This document shows positions 15,312 to 23,328 of a stretch of DNA of 36,834 nucleotides, in pieces; within the stretch, counting starts at the first letter, position 1; every line of letters begins with the position of its first letter. The DNA lies in assembly GCA_050945075.1 (NCBI GenBank), contig JBMNSG010000011.1, positions 1 to 36,834 on the forward strand. Reading direction: 5' to 3'. Under the pieces are notes generated by a model that was not told where the DNA came from, ran no database searches, and was given only the letters and a program-made list of their open reading frames with translations. The stretch comes from UBA7485 sp050945075. GTDB lineage: Bacteria > Bacillota > Clostridia > Eubacteriales > Eubacteriaceae. Made by a program: the position numbers and the translations under genes.

Positions 15312-15767
15312 ATGTCCGAACAGATATCGTTAAAGGATCAGCTCAAAGCAGATCTCAAGGCTTCCATGAAGGCAAAGGACAAGATCAGGAAAAACACTGT
15401 CACCATGATCCGCGCCGATATCCTCCAGGTCGAAAAAGACAATAAAATCGAACTGGACGACGCAGGTGTGACAGATGTACTTTCACGTCAGCTAAAGCAG
15501 CGCAGAGATTCTCTGGCCGACTTTGAAAAAGGCGGACGGGAAGACCTGGTTGAACAGACCCGTGCCGAAATTGACGTCATCGAAGGCTATCTGCCCAAAC
15601 AGCTCTCCGAAGAAGAAATCGAAGCGATTGTCGATGTGACCATCGCAGAAACCGGTGCTTCTTCAAAGAAGGACATGGGTATGCTCATGAAGACGCTGAT
15701 GCCGAAAGTCAAGGGCATCGCCGACGGGAAAACGGTCAGTAAGATCGTCGGAAAAAAATTAAGCTGA
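15312..15767 (+). CDS. GatB/YqeY domain protein
   Basis: The 151-residue protein is a stand-alone YqeY domain, related to the C-terminal tRNA-binding tail of GatB. The blocks SLKDQLKADLKASMKAKD, IEVIEGYLPKQLSEEEI-like and MGMLMKTLMPKVKGIADG are characteristic. YqeY-like domains contribute to tRNA interaction in amidotransferases; the role of the free form is not established. It is co-transcribed with rpsU and followed by a strong terminator. Confidence 0.93.
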   Translation: MSEQISLKDQLKADLKASMKAKDKIRKNTVTMIRADILQVEKDNKIELDDAGVTDVLSRQLKQRRDSLADFEKGGREDLVEQTRAEIDVIEGYLPKQLSEEEIEAIVDVTIAETGASSKKDMGMLMKTLMPKVKGIADGKTVSKIVGKKLS

Positions 15768-15775
15768 ACCAGATA

Positions 15776-15821
15776 AAGCTCCGGAAGCGTATAAAAACGC
15801 TGCCGGAGCTTTTGTTTTTTT
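15776..15821 (+). terminator. Terminator of rpsU-yqeY
   Basis: AAGCTCCGG (15776-15784) pairs with CCGGAGCTT (15803-15811), with an inner AGCG/CGCT stem, followed by a TTTGTTTTTTT tract. It starts eight bases after the yqeY stop. Confidence 0.88.
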
Positions 15822-15850
15822 GAAACTGGTACTGTTGTTCTTAAAACAGG

Positions 15851-15878
15851 AAAATAAAAAACCGCTTTTCAGCGGTTT
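15851..15878 (-). terminator. Terminator of the minus-strand tRNA pair
   Basis: On the minus strand AAACCGCT and AGCGGTTT form a stem with a four-base loop (plus-strand 15859-15878). A T-rich run follows (plus-strand As at 15851-15858). It is 12 bases past the CCA of the CAT tRNA. Confidence 0.8.
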
Positions 15879-15890
15879 GAATTTTTCAAG

Positions 15891-15967
15891 TGGTGGACCC
15901 TCAGGGACTTGAACCCGGGACCTGCCGGTTATGAGCCGGATGCTCTGACCAACTGAGCTAAGGGTCC
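15891..15967 (-). tRNA. tRNA with CAT anticodon (elongator Met or lysidine-modified Ile2)
   Basis: The minus strand folds into a 77-base cloverleaf with encoded CCA: acceptor GGACCCT/AGGGTCC, D arm TAGCTCAGTTGGTCAGAGC, anticodon loop CTCATAA, T arm GGTTCAAGTCC. CAT is shared by tRNA-Met and by tRNA-Ile2, whose C34 is changed to lysidine by TilS. The C4-G69 and C5-G68 pairs fit the TilS identity elements known for Ile2, so Ile2 is quite likely. It is not an initiator tRNA, as it lacks the 1-72 mismatch. Confidence 0.93.
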
Positions 15968-15980
15968 ATATAAATAAAAA

Positions 15981-16057
15981 TGGTCGAGGTGAAAGGATTC
16001 GAACCTTCGGCCCCATGGTCCCAAACCATGTGCGCTACCAGACTGCGCTACACCTCG
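15981..16057 (-). tRNA. tRNA-Pro (TGG)
   Basis: A 77-base cloverleaf with encoded CCA: acceptor CGAGGTG/CACCTCG, anticodon loop TTTGGGA, T arm GGTTCGAATCC. It is 13 bases upstream of the CAT tRNA on the same transcript and starts from a full consensus promoter. Confidence 0.96.
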
Positions 16058-16069
16058 ACAGCATATAAA

Positions 16070-16098
16070 ATTATACAAGTTGAATGATTTTCTGTCAA
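16070..16098 (-). promoter_or_regulatory. Promoter of the tRNA-Pro / CAT tRNA pair
   Basis: Read on the minus strand, TTGACA (plus-strand 16093-16098) and TATAAT (16070-16075) are 17 bases apart, a perfect consensus. It lies 13 bases upstream of tRNA-Pro. Confidence 0.9.
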
Positions 16099-16288
16099 CA
16101 AATAGTTGAAATGATTTCAAAAGACAGCTGGTCAGCATGAAATCTTCCCGGCTGGAAAATGAACACAACGCCATGAGTATAGCAGTCCCTGGTCCGGATG
16201 TACAGTGAGTTTCCATCAAAAATATGAATTGCTGTTTCAGGCAGGGTAAAAATAATATACTATGGATAGACAAGACACGGAGGAAAAT

Positions 16289-19003
16289 ATGGCTGATCAA
16301 ACCAGTATATTAATAGACGGCAACTCACTGCTTTACAGACTTTTTTACGGGATGCGCCCGATGAACAGCGCCAAAGGGGTACCGACCAACGCAGTGTTCG
16401 GATTTGTAAATATTCTGCTCAAAATCAAGAATGACTACAATCCGGATTATCTGGGTGTGGCATTCGATCTTTCTGCACCGACCTTCAGGCACGAGATGTA
16501 TGAGGATTACAAGGCCGGGCGTGAAAAAATGCCGGAGGACCTGCAGGTTCAGCAGGACATTATGTACAAGCTGCTTCAGGCGATGGATATCCCCCAGATC
16601 ACTAAAAAGGGTTACGAGGCGGACGACATTCTCGGGACCCTGGCCAAACGCGGCGGAAAAGAAAATATCAAAACCAGCATCGTCACCGGAGACCGCGACT
16701 CCTTCCAGCTGGTGGATCAGGATGTTTCGATTCTGTACACAGCTACCCGCAGCGGCAGCCAGTTTGCAGACGTCAATGAAGCCTATATCGAAGAAAAATA
16801 CGGCGTAACACCGGAAGAGCTTAAAACGGTCAAGGCACTGATGGGGGACAAGTCCGACAATATTCCGGGGATCGCCGGAATCGGCGAAAAAACGGCGCTC
16901 AAGCTGGTCCGCCAGTATAAGGACCTGGACAACCTGTACGCGCATATCGACGAACAGAAGGGCAAACTAAAGGAACGGCTGATCCTCGGGAAGGAATCTG
17001 CCTATGCTTCGCTGAAACTGGGGACCATTGACTGTGAGGTCCCGCTGGATGTGACGTTTGAAGAACTCAAACTGGAACCCATGCTCACACCCGAGAGCGA
17101 AGCCATTATGAAGGATCTGGGACTCAAGTCAATCCTGGCCAAAATGGAAAAAGAAAGCGGGACAGATAATGGAACCGGAAACGGAGCGGAAAAGAACGGC
17201 GATCAGCTCACAAAAACGAGATACATCACCGTGGAAAATTCCCGTGATGTCATCGCCACGCTTTCCAAGCTCAATCGTGCCGGCGAATACATTGTTTGTG
17301 ACTGGACCGAGGACCCGGAAACAGATTTATCCCACGAGGATTTTTCGGCGGCCTGGCTGGGTCTGGAAATTGACAGTTTCTATTATTACATCGGCGATCC
17401 GGATTGCGTCCGCCAGTTTATCCGGGGACTGTGTGAAATCCCCAATGCGGACAGCATCAGGACCAGCGGCCACAATCTCAAGCACCTTGAGAAACTCTAC
17501 AATCATTATGAATCCAATATTCCAAACTTCAGCTACGACAGCTATCTGGCGTCTTATCTGATTGATCCGTCCAACCAGCAGTACGACCTGTCGGCAATTG
17601 CCCTTAAATGGCTGGATCAGAGCTATCCCTCTGAAGAAGATCTGTTCGGAAAAGGGAAGAAACGCATCAGTGTGGCAGATCTGGAAACCGGTGTTCTGGC
17701 AGACTGGCTGATAGCAGGCTGCGAAATCATCAAGAAGACCCGCCCGATGATGACAGAAAAAATCGAAGAGGATGGTATGGGCCCGCTGTTCCGGGATATC
17801 GAGCTTAAGCTGGTGCCGGTGCTCGCGGATATGGAAGAAACCGGATTTGCAGTGGATCTGCATATTCTGGAAACACTATCCGAACGTTTCGGGAAAAAAC
17901 TCGATCAGCTTTCGAAGGAAATTTTCGAGCTCGGGGAATGCGAACCCTTTAATCTGGGATCGACCAAACAACTGGGCGAGCTGCTGTTCGATAAAATGGG
18001 TCTGCCAGTCATCAAGAAGACCAAAACCGGTTATTCCACCAGTGCTGACGTCCTGCAGCAGCTGGAACCCTTCAGCCCCATCATCGGCAGGATTCTCGAG
18101 TACCGCATGCTTTCCAAGCTGGATTCGACCTACGGGAAAGGGCTGATTACGTTTGTTGACCGCAAAACCGACCGGATCTATTCGACATTCCAGCAGACTG
18201 TTACCACGACCGGCAGGCTTTCGTCCGCAGATCCCAATCTCCAGAATATCCCGGTGAAGACCGAGGAAGGTCGCGAAATCAGGAAGGCGTTCATAGCCTC
18301 CGGCCCCGACCGCATTCTTGTAGATGCTGACTATTCACAGATCGAGCTGCGTATTCTGGCAGAGCTTTCGGGGGATCCCAACCTGATTGATGCCTTTAAG
18401 CACGATCTGGATATTCATGCCAGCACTGCGGCCAAGGTCTTTAAGGAAGATCAGGAAGATGTAACGCCCACCCAGCGCCGCTTTGCCAAAATGATTAACT
18501 TCGGACTCATCTACGGCAAGCAGGCTTTCTCACTGGCCAACGATCTCGGTGTGTCACGTCAGGAAGCGCAGGGCTTTATTGACCGTTATTTTGCGGAATT
18601 TCCGAAGATCAAGGATTATCTGGATCAGAGCATCGAAGACGCCAAGCAGAACGGTTACGCCCAGACACTGTGGGGACGCCGGCGCTATCTTCCGGAAATT
18701 AACTCACGCAACAGGATGGTGATGCAGTCCGGGGAACGCATGGCTTTAAACATGCCTATTCAGGGAGCCGCCGCGGATATCATGAAAATCGCCATGATCA
18801 ATGTCTGGCAGAAGCTGGATGATGAAAATCTGGACGCAAAAATTGTGCTTCAGGTTCACGATGAGCTCATTATAGACTGTGCAAAAGACCAGGCGGATCG
18901 GGTAAAACAAATTCTGGTTGATGGCATGGAACACGCGGTCGATCTGGGTGTTCCGCTCAAGGTTGAAGCCAATATGGCAGAATCCTGGTATGAATCGAAA
19001 TGA
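16289..19003 (+). CDS. polA: DNA polymerase I
   Basis: PolI fills gaps and removes RNA primers in replication and repair. I chose the ATG at 16289, five bases after GGAGG (16279-16283), giving 904 residues; an in-frame ATG at 16262 precedes the ribosome binding site. Order: 5' nuclease (about 1-290, with GYEADD, TGDRD and GDKSDNIPG), a 3'-5' exonuclease-like domain (about 310-480), and the polymerase with motif A DADYSQIELR (about 678), motif B RRFAKMINFGLIYG (about 729) and motif C VHDEL (about 856). The proofreading DxE motif is replaced by CDWTED near 337, so this domain is probably inactive, as in Bacillus PolI. The stop overlaps coaE. Confidence 0.97.
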   Translation: MADQTSILIDGNSLLYRLFYGMRPMNSAKGVPTNAVFGFVNILLKIKNDYNPDYLGVAFDLSAPTFRHEMYEDYKAGREKMPEDLQVQQDIMYKLLQAMDIPQITKKGYEADDILGTLAKRGGKENIKTSIVTGDRDSFQLVDQDVSILYTATRSGSQFADVNEAYIEEKYGVTPEELKTVKALMGDKSDNIPGIAGIGEKTALKLVRQYKDLDNLYAHIDEQKGKLKERLILGKESAYASLKLGTIDCEVPLDVTFEELKLEPMLTPESEAIMKDLGLKSILAKMEKESGTDNGTGNGAEKNGDQLTKTRYITVENSRDVIATLSKLNRAGEYIVCDWTEDPETDLSHEDFSAAWLGLEIDSFYYYIGDPDCVRQFIRGLCEIPNADSIRTSGHNLKHLEKLYNHYESNIPNFSYDSYLASYLIDPSNQQYDLSAIALKWLDQSYPSEEDLFGKGKKRISVADLETGVLADWLIAGCEIIKKTRPMMTEKIEEDGMGPLFRDIELKLVPVLADMEETGFAVDLHILETLSERFGKKLDQLSKEIFELGECEPFNLGSTKQLGELLFDKMGLPVIKKTKTGYSTSADVLQQLEPFSPIIGRILEYRMLSKLDSTYGKGLITFVDRKTDRIYSTFQQTVTTTGRLSSADPNLQNIPVKTEEGREIRKAFIASGPDRILVDADYSQIELRILAELSGDPNLIDAFKHDLDIHASTAAKVFKEDQEDVTPTQRRFAKMINFGLIYGKQAFSLANDLGVSRQEAQGFIDRYFAEFPKIKDYLDQSIEDAKQNGYAQTLWGRRRYLPEINSRNRMVMQSGERMALNMPIQGAAADIMKIAMINVWQKLDDENLDAKIVLQVHDELIIDCAKDQADRVKQILVDGMEHAVDLGVPLKVEANMAESWYESK

Positions 19004-19683
19004 TGCAGCAGGAATGCAGTAAAAAAACAGCCGTGTCTGGCAGCAGGGCAGCAGATGCTGAAAAGGCAGCTTCATCCTCCGCTTCTCCGGTGGTGATCGG
19101 GCTTACCGGTACCATTGCGTCCGGCAAATCCACAGTTTCCGATATTTTCCGGGAACTGGGTTTTCCGGTAGTCGATGCGGACCGTATAGCGGCGGAGCTG
19201 TTAAGTCCCGGCACCTCGGTTCTGGAGCAGATTGCCAAAACCTTCGGGGATGAAATGATTCTGCCTGACGGACGCTACGACCGCAGGCGTATGGGAGCGC
19301 TGGTGTCAGCAGATCCAAAGGCCAGAGAAGCATTGAACGGAATTGTCCATCCCGCCATTCGTGAGGCAGTGAAACAGAAAATTGCTGCCATTCAGGATGC
19401 TCCGGCCGTGATTTACGACTGCCCGCTGCTTATTGAAACAGGGGACTGGAAAAACGTGGACCAGGTCCTTCTTGTGACAGTTCCTCAGAAAACCCGTATC
19501 CAGCGGCTGATGCAGCGCGACGGTTTTACAGAAGAAGAAGCTCTGGGACGCATTGGCATGCAGATGGCGGATGATGAAAAAATCGCCCGCGCCGACTCGG
19601 TGATCGTGAACGACGGAACCATTGACGAGCTCCGCAAACAGATAGAAGAATGGATAAGCCTGAATATCGCGCCGGTACACTGA
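19000..19683 (+). CDS. coaE: Dephospho-CoA kinase
   Basis: CoaE phosphorylates dephospho-CoA, the last step of coenzyme A synthesis. The 227-residue protein has the P-loop GLTGTIASGKST, the VVDAD motif, VIYDCPLLIE in the middle and the C-terminal VIVNDGTIDELRKQI block. About 31 residues rich in Ala, Ser and Lys precede the first strand, where most family members begin directly. Two tandem ATGs (19000 and 19003) overlap the polA stop as ATGATG, and no clear ribosome binding site is seen, so translation is probably coupled to polA. An internal GTG next to the P-loop has no ribosome binding site. In many Firmicutes mutM lies between polA and coaE; here it is missing. Confidence 0.94.
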   Translation: MMQQECSKKTAVSGSRAADAEKAASSSASPVVIGLTGTIASGKSTVSDIFRELGFPVVDADRIAAELLSPGTSVLEQIAKTFGDEMILPDGRYDRRRMGALVSADPKAREALNGIVHPAIREAVKQKIAAIQDAPAVIYDCPLLIETGDWKNVDQVLLVTVPQKTRIQRLMQRDGFTEEEALGRIGMQMADDEKIARADSVIVNDGTIDELRKQIEEWISLNIAPVH

Positions 19684-19760
19684 GATATTCAAGCTGATGG
19701 GCCCGGATGCCGGCCGAATGACTTAAAATGACAATTCTTTTAAAATAATACAAAAAAAGC

Positions 19761-19788
19761 TTGCGTAAAATTCCAATCCTGTTATAAT
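19761..19788 (+). promoter_or_regulatory. Promoter of tRNA-Leu(GAG)
   Basis: TTGCGT (19761-19766) and TATAAT (19783-19788) are separated by 16 bases, with a TGT extended -10 just before the hexamer. It lies 34 bases before the tRNA. Confidence 0.7.
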
Positions 19789-19822
19789 TAAATAGTCGCC
19801 GGAAAACAACGCCGGTAATTAT

Positions 19823-19912
19823 GCGAGGATGGTGGAATTGGCAGACACGCAGGTTTGAGGGGCCTGTCGCGAGTTAATTGCGGTGAGAGTTCAAGTCTCT
19901 TTCCTCGCACCA
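19823..19912 (+). tRNA. tRNA-Leu (GAG)
   Basis: A 90-base class II tRNA with a long variable arm and encoded CCA: acceptor GCGAGGA/TCCTCGC, anticodon loop TTGAGGG, T arm GAGTTCAAGTCTC. Anticodon GAG reads CUU and CUC. Confidence 0.95.
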
Positions 19913-19927
19913 TTTAAATGACAATTA

Positions 19928-19979
19928 AAGCCCCGGAAAGCGCCGTATACAGGCATTTCCGGGGCTTCCTCATTTTTTG
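19928..19979 (+). terminator. Terminator of tRNA-Leu(GAG)
   Basis: AGCCCCGGAAA (about 19928-19938) pairs with TTTCCGGGGCT (about 19956-19966), followed after a short CCTCA by six Ts. Confidence 0.7.
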
Positions 19980-20269
19980 CAGCATCTGATTAAGCTCTGG
20001 TACCATTACCCGTACCATTACCAGCTTTTGATTACACTTCGGAACCCATGTTCGTTCCATCTAATTCCTGTGAATAATTACTGTATAATTTTGCATAGAC
20101 TCTTTTCTGTGTTCCCCAAAAACCGTAACCCGATTTTGCCGTTTTTCTGCTTTCTTCCTTAAAACAGCCCGATCTTTCTGAAACCGTCTCACTTTATGAT
20201 AAAATTATGTTAAAGCCGGATATTCCGGCCTCTCCGGAAAACCGGAGTCAGATCGTAAAAGGAGCCGGT
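19980..20269. other. Intergenic region upstream of the 786-residue protein gene
   Basis: About 290 bases without a supported gene. It holds two tandem copies of GTACCATTACC (20000-20010 and 20012-20022) and an AT-rich stretch with several -10-like hexamers (for example TATGAT at 20195-20200), but no clean -35/-10 pair. The promoter of the downstream operon must lie here or in the tRNA region, but I cannot place it. Confidence 0.4.
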
Positions 20270-22630
20270 ATGAGAAAGAAATGCGAACGGTGCGGCAAGG
20301 AGCTGCGCTTTTTCGAACAGGCACTCAAATCTGAAAATCAGAAACTGGGTCTGTCCTATACCAATATATGCGGGGACTGCCACCGGACTGTTTCGGCAGC
20401 GGTGAAGGCCGCGGAAAATCTGAATCATGAAATCGGTGTGAATCTGGAAAAGGTCTACGGAACCAATGCCGCAGAAGCGGAACCGGACCAGCTGGTACTG
20501 CTGGCCGCGGACGCACTGTTCCGCCTGGTGCCGGACTGGCATAATCCCAATTCACCAATCGCCAGTATTCTGGTCATGCAGGACACAGTTCTGCCCAACC
20601 GGAAAGAATATCTGGATATCCTCATTTATAAAATCCTGCGGATTGACTATACGGGAGCTCTCGGACGTTACGGGATCGACTCGATGGACGGCTTCCTGCT
20701 GTACATGGCCAAATTCACAAGGTATCTCGAACAGATCGGGGCCAACTACGGAGAACGCGGACGCAAACGGTATACGGATATCTTTATCAGCCGTGCGGGT
20801 ATCGCAGTAGTGGCATCCGGAACAGAAGTAAGTGTGATTCCGCTGCACAAGGATGAGCTTTACGGCTGTGAAGAAGATGATACCGGCGTTACTTATGATG
20901 TAACTGTTAAAAACCTGTGCTGGCCGGACAGCCAGAGACGGGTTCGTTTTTGTTTTACACGCGAAGAAAATGCCAGAGGTCTGGCAGAATTTCTCGATGC
21001 CTGTGATCAGGTCAAAGCGGACCGGGTTCAGAAAAAGCTGAATCTGCTGCTGGAAAAAGTCAACCGGCAGGCAGAAAAAGATATTACCGCTTTTGTCCCC
21101 GGAAAAAATCTGGGGGACATCGACATCGACCAGATTCTGCTGGGGGTGATGCGCGCCCTGATCGAGCAGGATACCGGTGCCATGTTTGACGGAAAGGAAC
21201 CGGAAGGGCTGCTCAAGCTGGTCCTGGAACGTTATTACCTGACCAACATGAAGCATTCGGATTATTCAGACTACGAATCACTTAACCATCATATTCAGAA
21301 AGACTGCCTGCTTATGGACGGGCTTATCGTTTCTGACAGCGGCGGACCGGAAAGCCAGGCCTGGGGGCTGTTTACACCCAAAGGCTACATCATCAGCCGG
21401 TTTACAGTGCCGGCACCTTTCCATGCGGTGGCGGATGATGCAGTGAATGATCTGTATGCGCATACCCGCGATATTGTCCTGAACGGCAAAGAATTATTCT
21501 TTATCGATCTGGGCGGTATGGATTCGGGAATCGGCACACTCAAAGGAATCACGATCCGAACTGAAAAACCGGGACGGATTCAGGCGGTAAAAAAATATTT
21601 CGGCAGACGCTCCAGAGTTTACCTGCAGCAGGAAAACAGGAAACTGCAGGACAGAGTCAAACACGATTATCGTGTTCCCAAGGCTGCCCGGGCCAGTGCT
21701 GAACAGTTTTTCGTCGGATTCGGGCTGCTGCCGTTCTGCCTGCGGGATGAACATCTGCGGATCGAAACTCTGCTTCGTGAGAATGACGTGCTGATGCAGA
21801 GCCTGATTCCGGCTCCGGAAAAGGAACCGAAGGAAAACTCCGGGTATGCAGGCAAGCTGGTTCACGAATTCAGAAGATCGGCAGACTCGCTGGCAGAAGA
21901 ACTCGATGTTCCGGAAGCTCCGCCGGCAAGAGCACTTTTATGGGAAGAACTGCAGAAATGCGTCCGTGCAGAAGCGGTAGCCGAATGGAAACGGCTGGGC
22001 GGAGATATTGTCAATGACAAAACCGACAATCTTCTCACAGCCATCGACAAATATGCAGCACTGCCGGACATCGACAATGAAAGTGCCTATACCCTGGGGC
22101 TGTTCACCATGTATCTGATGAATAAGGGAATCTTTAAAGATCTTGATTTTGTGCGGGCCTACGACAACGCCGCTGAAGCCTACAGGGCAGTCTGCCCGGA
22201 ACGTCCGGCTCCTGAAGTGCCTGAAACAGCCCAAAAGGGTGCTTTTGATGTAGAGACGCCGGTACCTGAAAAGAGCGGCGATACTCAGACCAAATCAGAT
22301 GAAATAGCCGGCAGCTCCAGGGATCAGAAAGATAAAACTGAAGAAACAACTGGTGAATCTGAGATGAAACCAGATGGAGCTGGTGAAGATGCCACTGCAT
22401 CTGAGAATCAACCGGATGACGCCTGTGAAACGGCTTCCGATTCCGGAAACAGTCCGGAGGGAGACGCGAAAACAAACGGCACAGCAGAGGACCAACATGC
22501 TGAAGACCATCAAATGGAATCAGATAAAACAGGTACCGATTCCGGTTCTGTGAATGTTTCTCCATGGAGTACTGCCCGGAGTAACGCGGCAAACCCGAAA
22601 ACCGGAAAAGCGGCGGATCAGGATTCATAA
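20270..22630 (+). CDS. Uncharacterised 786-residue protein with N-terminal zinc-ribbon and acidic tail
   Basis: I do not recognise this protein. The ATG at 20270 follows AAAAGGAG by five bases; an upstream in-frame ATG at 20207 lacks one. Residues 5-37 hold two CxxC pairs (C5/C8 and C34/C37), a likely zinc ribbon. Residues about 165-250 and 345-455 look like two alpha/beta modules, each with strands followed by a helix, perhaps PH-like. Residues about 460-645 are mostly helical. The last 140 residues are rich in Glu, Asp, Ser, Thr and Gly and probably disordered. No signal peptide or membrane helix is seen, so it is cytoplasmic. It ends 22 bases before a response regulator and likely shares its operon. 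Confidence 0.85.
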   Translation: MRKKCERCGKELRFFEQALKSENQKLGLSYTNICGDCHRTVSAAVKAAENLNHEIGVNLEKVYGTNAAEAEPDQLVLLAADALFRLVPDWHNPNSPIASILVMQDTVLPNRKEYLDILIYKILRIDYTGALGRYGIDSMDGFLLYMAKFTRYLEQIGANYGERGRKRYTDIFISRAGIAVVASGTEVSVIPLHKDELYGCEEDDTGVTYDVTVKNLCWPDSQRRVRFCFTREENARGLAEFLDACDQVKADRVQKKLNLLLEKVNRQAEKDITAFVPGKNLGDIDIDQILLGVMRALIEQDTGAMFDGKEPEGLLKLVLERYYLTNMKHSDYSDYESLNHHIQKDCLLMDGLIVSDSGGPESQAWGLFTPKGYIISRFTVPAPFHAVADDAVNDLYAHTRDIVLNGKELFFIDLGGMDSGIGTLKGITIRTEKPGRIQAVKKYFGRRSRVYLQQENRKLQDRVKHDYRVPKAARASAEQFFVGFGLLPFCLRDEHLRIETLLRENDVLMQSLIPAPEKEPKENSGYAGKLVHEFRRSADSLAEELDVPEAPPARALLWEELQKCVRAEAVAEWKRLGGDIVNDKTDNLLTAIDKYAALPDIDNESAYTLGLFTMYLMNKGIFKDLDFVRAYDNAAEAYRAVCPERPAPEVPETAQKGAFDVETPVPEKSGDTQTKSDEIAGSSRDQKDKTEETTGESEMKPDGAGEDATASENQPDDACETASDSGNSPEGDAKTNGTAEDQHAEDHQMESDKTGTDSGSVNVSPWSTARSNAANPKTGKAADQDS

Positions 22631-22652
22631 TCCGGATGACAGGAGTGGAAAA

Positions 22653-23327
22653 ATGAGAGTACTGCTGGTAGAGGATGAAAAACTGCTTGCGGAAGCTCTG
22701 CGCAGTCTGTTTGAGAAAAACGGCATCAGGGCGGACGCGGTTTATGACGGAGTATCAGGTCTTGAAAAGGCACTGAGCGATGTGTATGACGTGATTGTTC
22801 TGGATGTCATGCTTCCTGAAATGGACGGATTGACAGTACTCAGAACGCTCAGAAAGAAAGGCCGGAAGGTTCCGGTCCTTCTTCTGACGGCAAGAGATTC
22901 GCTGGAAGACAAGGTGAACGGACTGAATTCCGGCGCGGACGATTATCTGGTTAAACCTTTTGAAACCGACGAGCTGCTGGCCCGGGTTCATGCGCTGGGG
23001 CGCAGACCCTGGGAACTGTTTGAAGAAGACAGTGTCTGTTTCAAGGATCTGAAGCTCATCCTGAATACATCAGAGCTTCTGATTGACGGAAAAACCGTGC
23101 CGCTTACACAGAAGGAAGCAACCCTGCTGGAACTGCTCATTAAAAACGCCGGGCATCCGCTTTCCAAAGAACAGATTCTTGATAAAGTCTGGGGAAGTGA
23201 TTCCGGAACAACAGAGAATTCCGTGGAGCTTTATATTCACTATCTGAGAAAAAAGCTGAAGGGCTCTGCTTCTGCAATTAAAACCAAACGGGGAACAGGC
23301 TATATGCTTGTCGAAGTCAGTCAATAA
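22653..23327 (+). CDS. OmpR/PhoB family response regulator
   Basis: This is a two-component DNA-binding regulator of 224 residues. The receiver domain has the acidic pocket E7-D8, the phosphorylated D51 and the conserved Lys in VKPF (about 103). The C-terminal winged helix begins near residue 130 and contains the recognition-helix region TENSVELYIHYLRKKL and the terminal wing RGTGYML. AGGAG precedes the ATG by seven bases, which fixes the start; an in-frame start inside the preceding gene is rejected. Its stop is one base before the histidine kinase start. Target genes are unknown. The pair could regulate its own operon. Confidence 0.95.
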   Translation: MRVLLVEDEKLLAEALRSLFEKNGIRADAVYDGVSGLEKALSDVYDVIVLDVMLPEMDGLTVLRTLRKKGRKVPVLLLTARDSLEDKVNGLNSGADDYLVKPFETDELLARVHALGRRPWELFEEDSVCFKDLKLILNTSELLIDGKTVPLTQKEATLLELLIKNAGHPLSKEQILDKVWGSDSGTTENSVELYIHYLRKKLKGSASAIKTKRGTGYMLVEVSQ

Positions 23328-23328
23328 C

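Noticed and set aside
15759..16300. Minus-strand ORFs over the tRNA pair (for example with a GPLAQLVRASGS-like peptide)
   Set aside because: These are translations of tRNA genes, a well-known annotation artefact.
19977..20162. Plus-strand ORF of 61 codons before the unknown-protein gene
   Set aside because: No ribosome binding site, odd composition, and it overlaps the tRNA terminator region.
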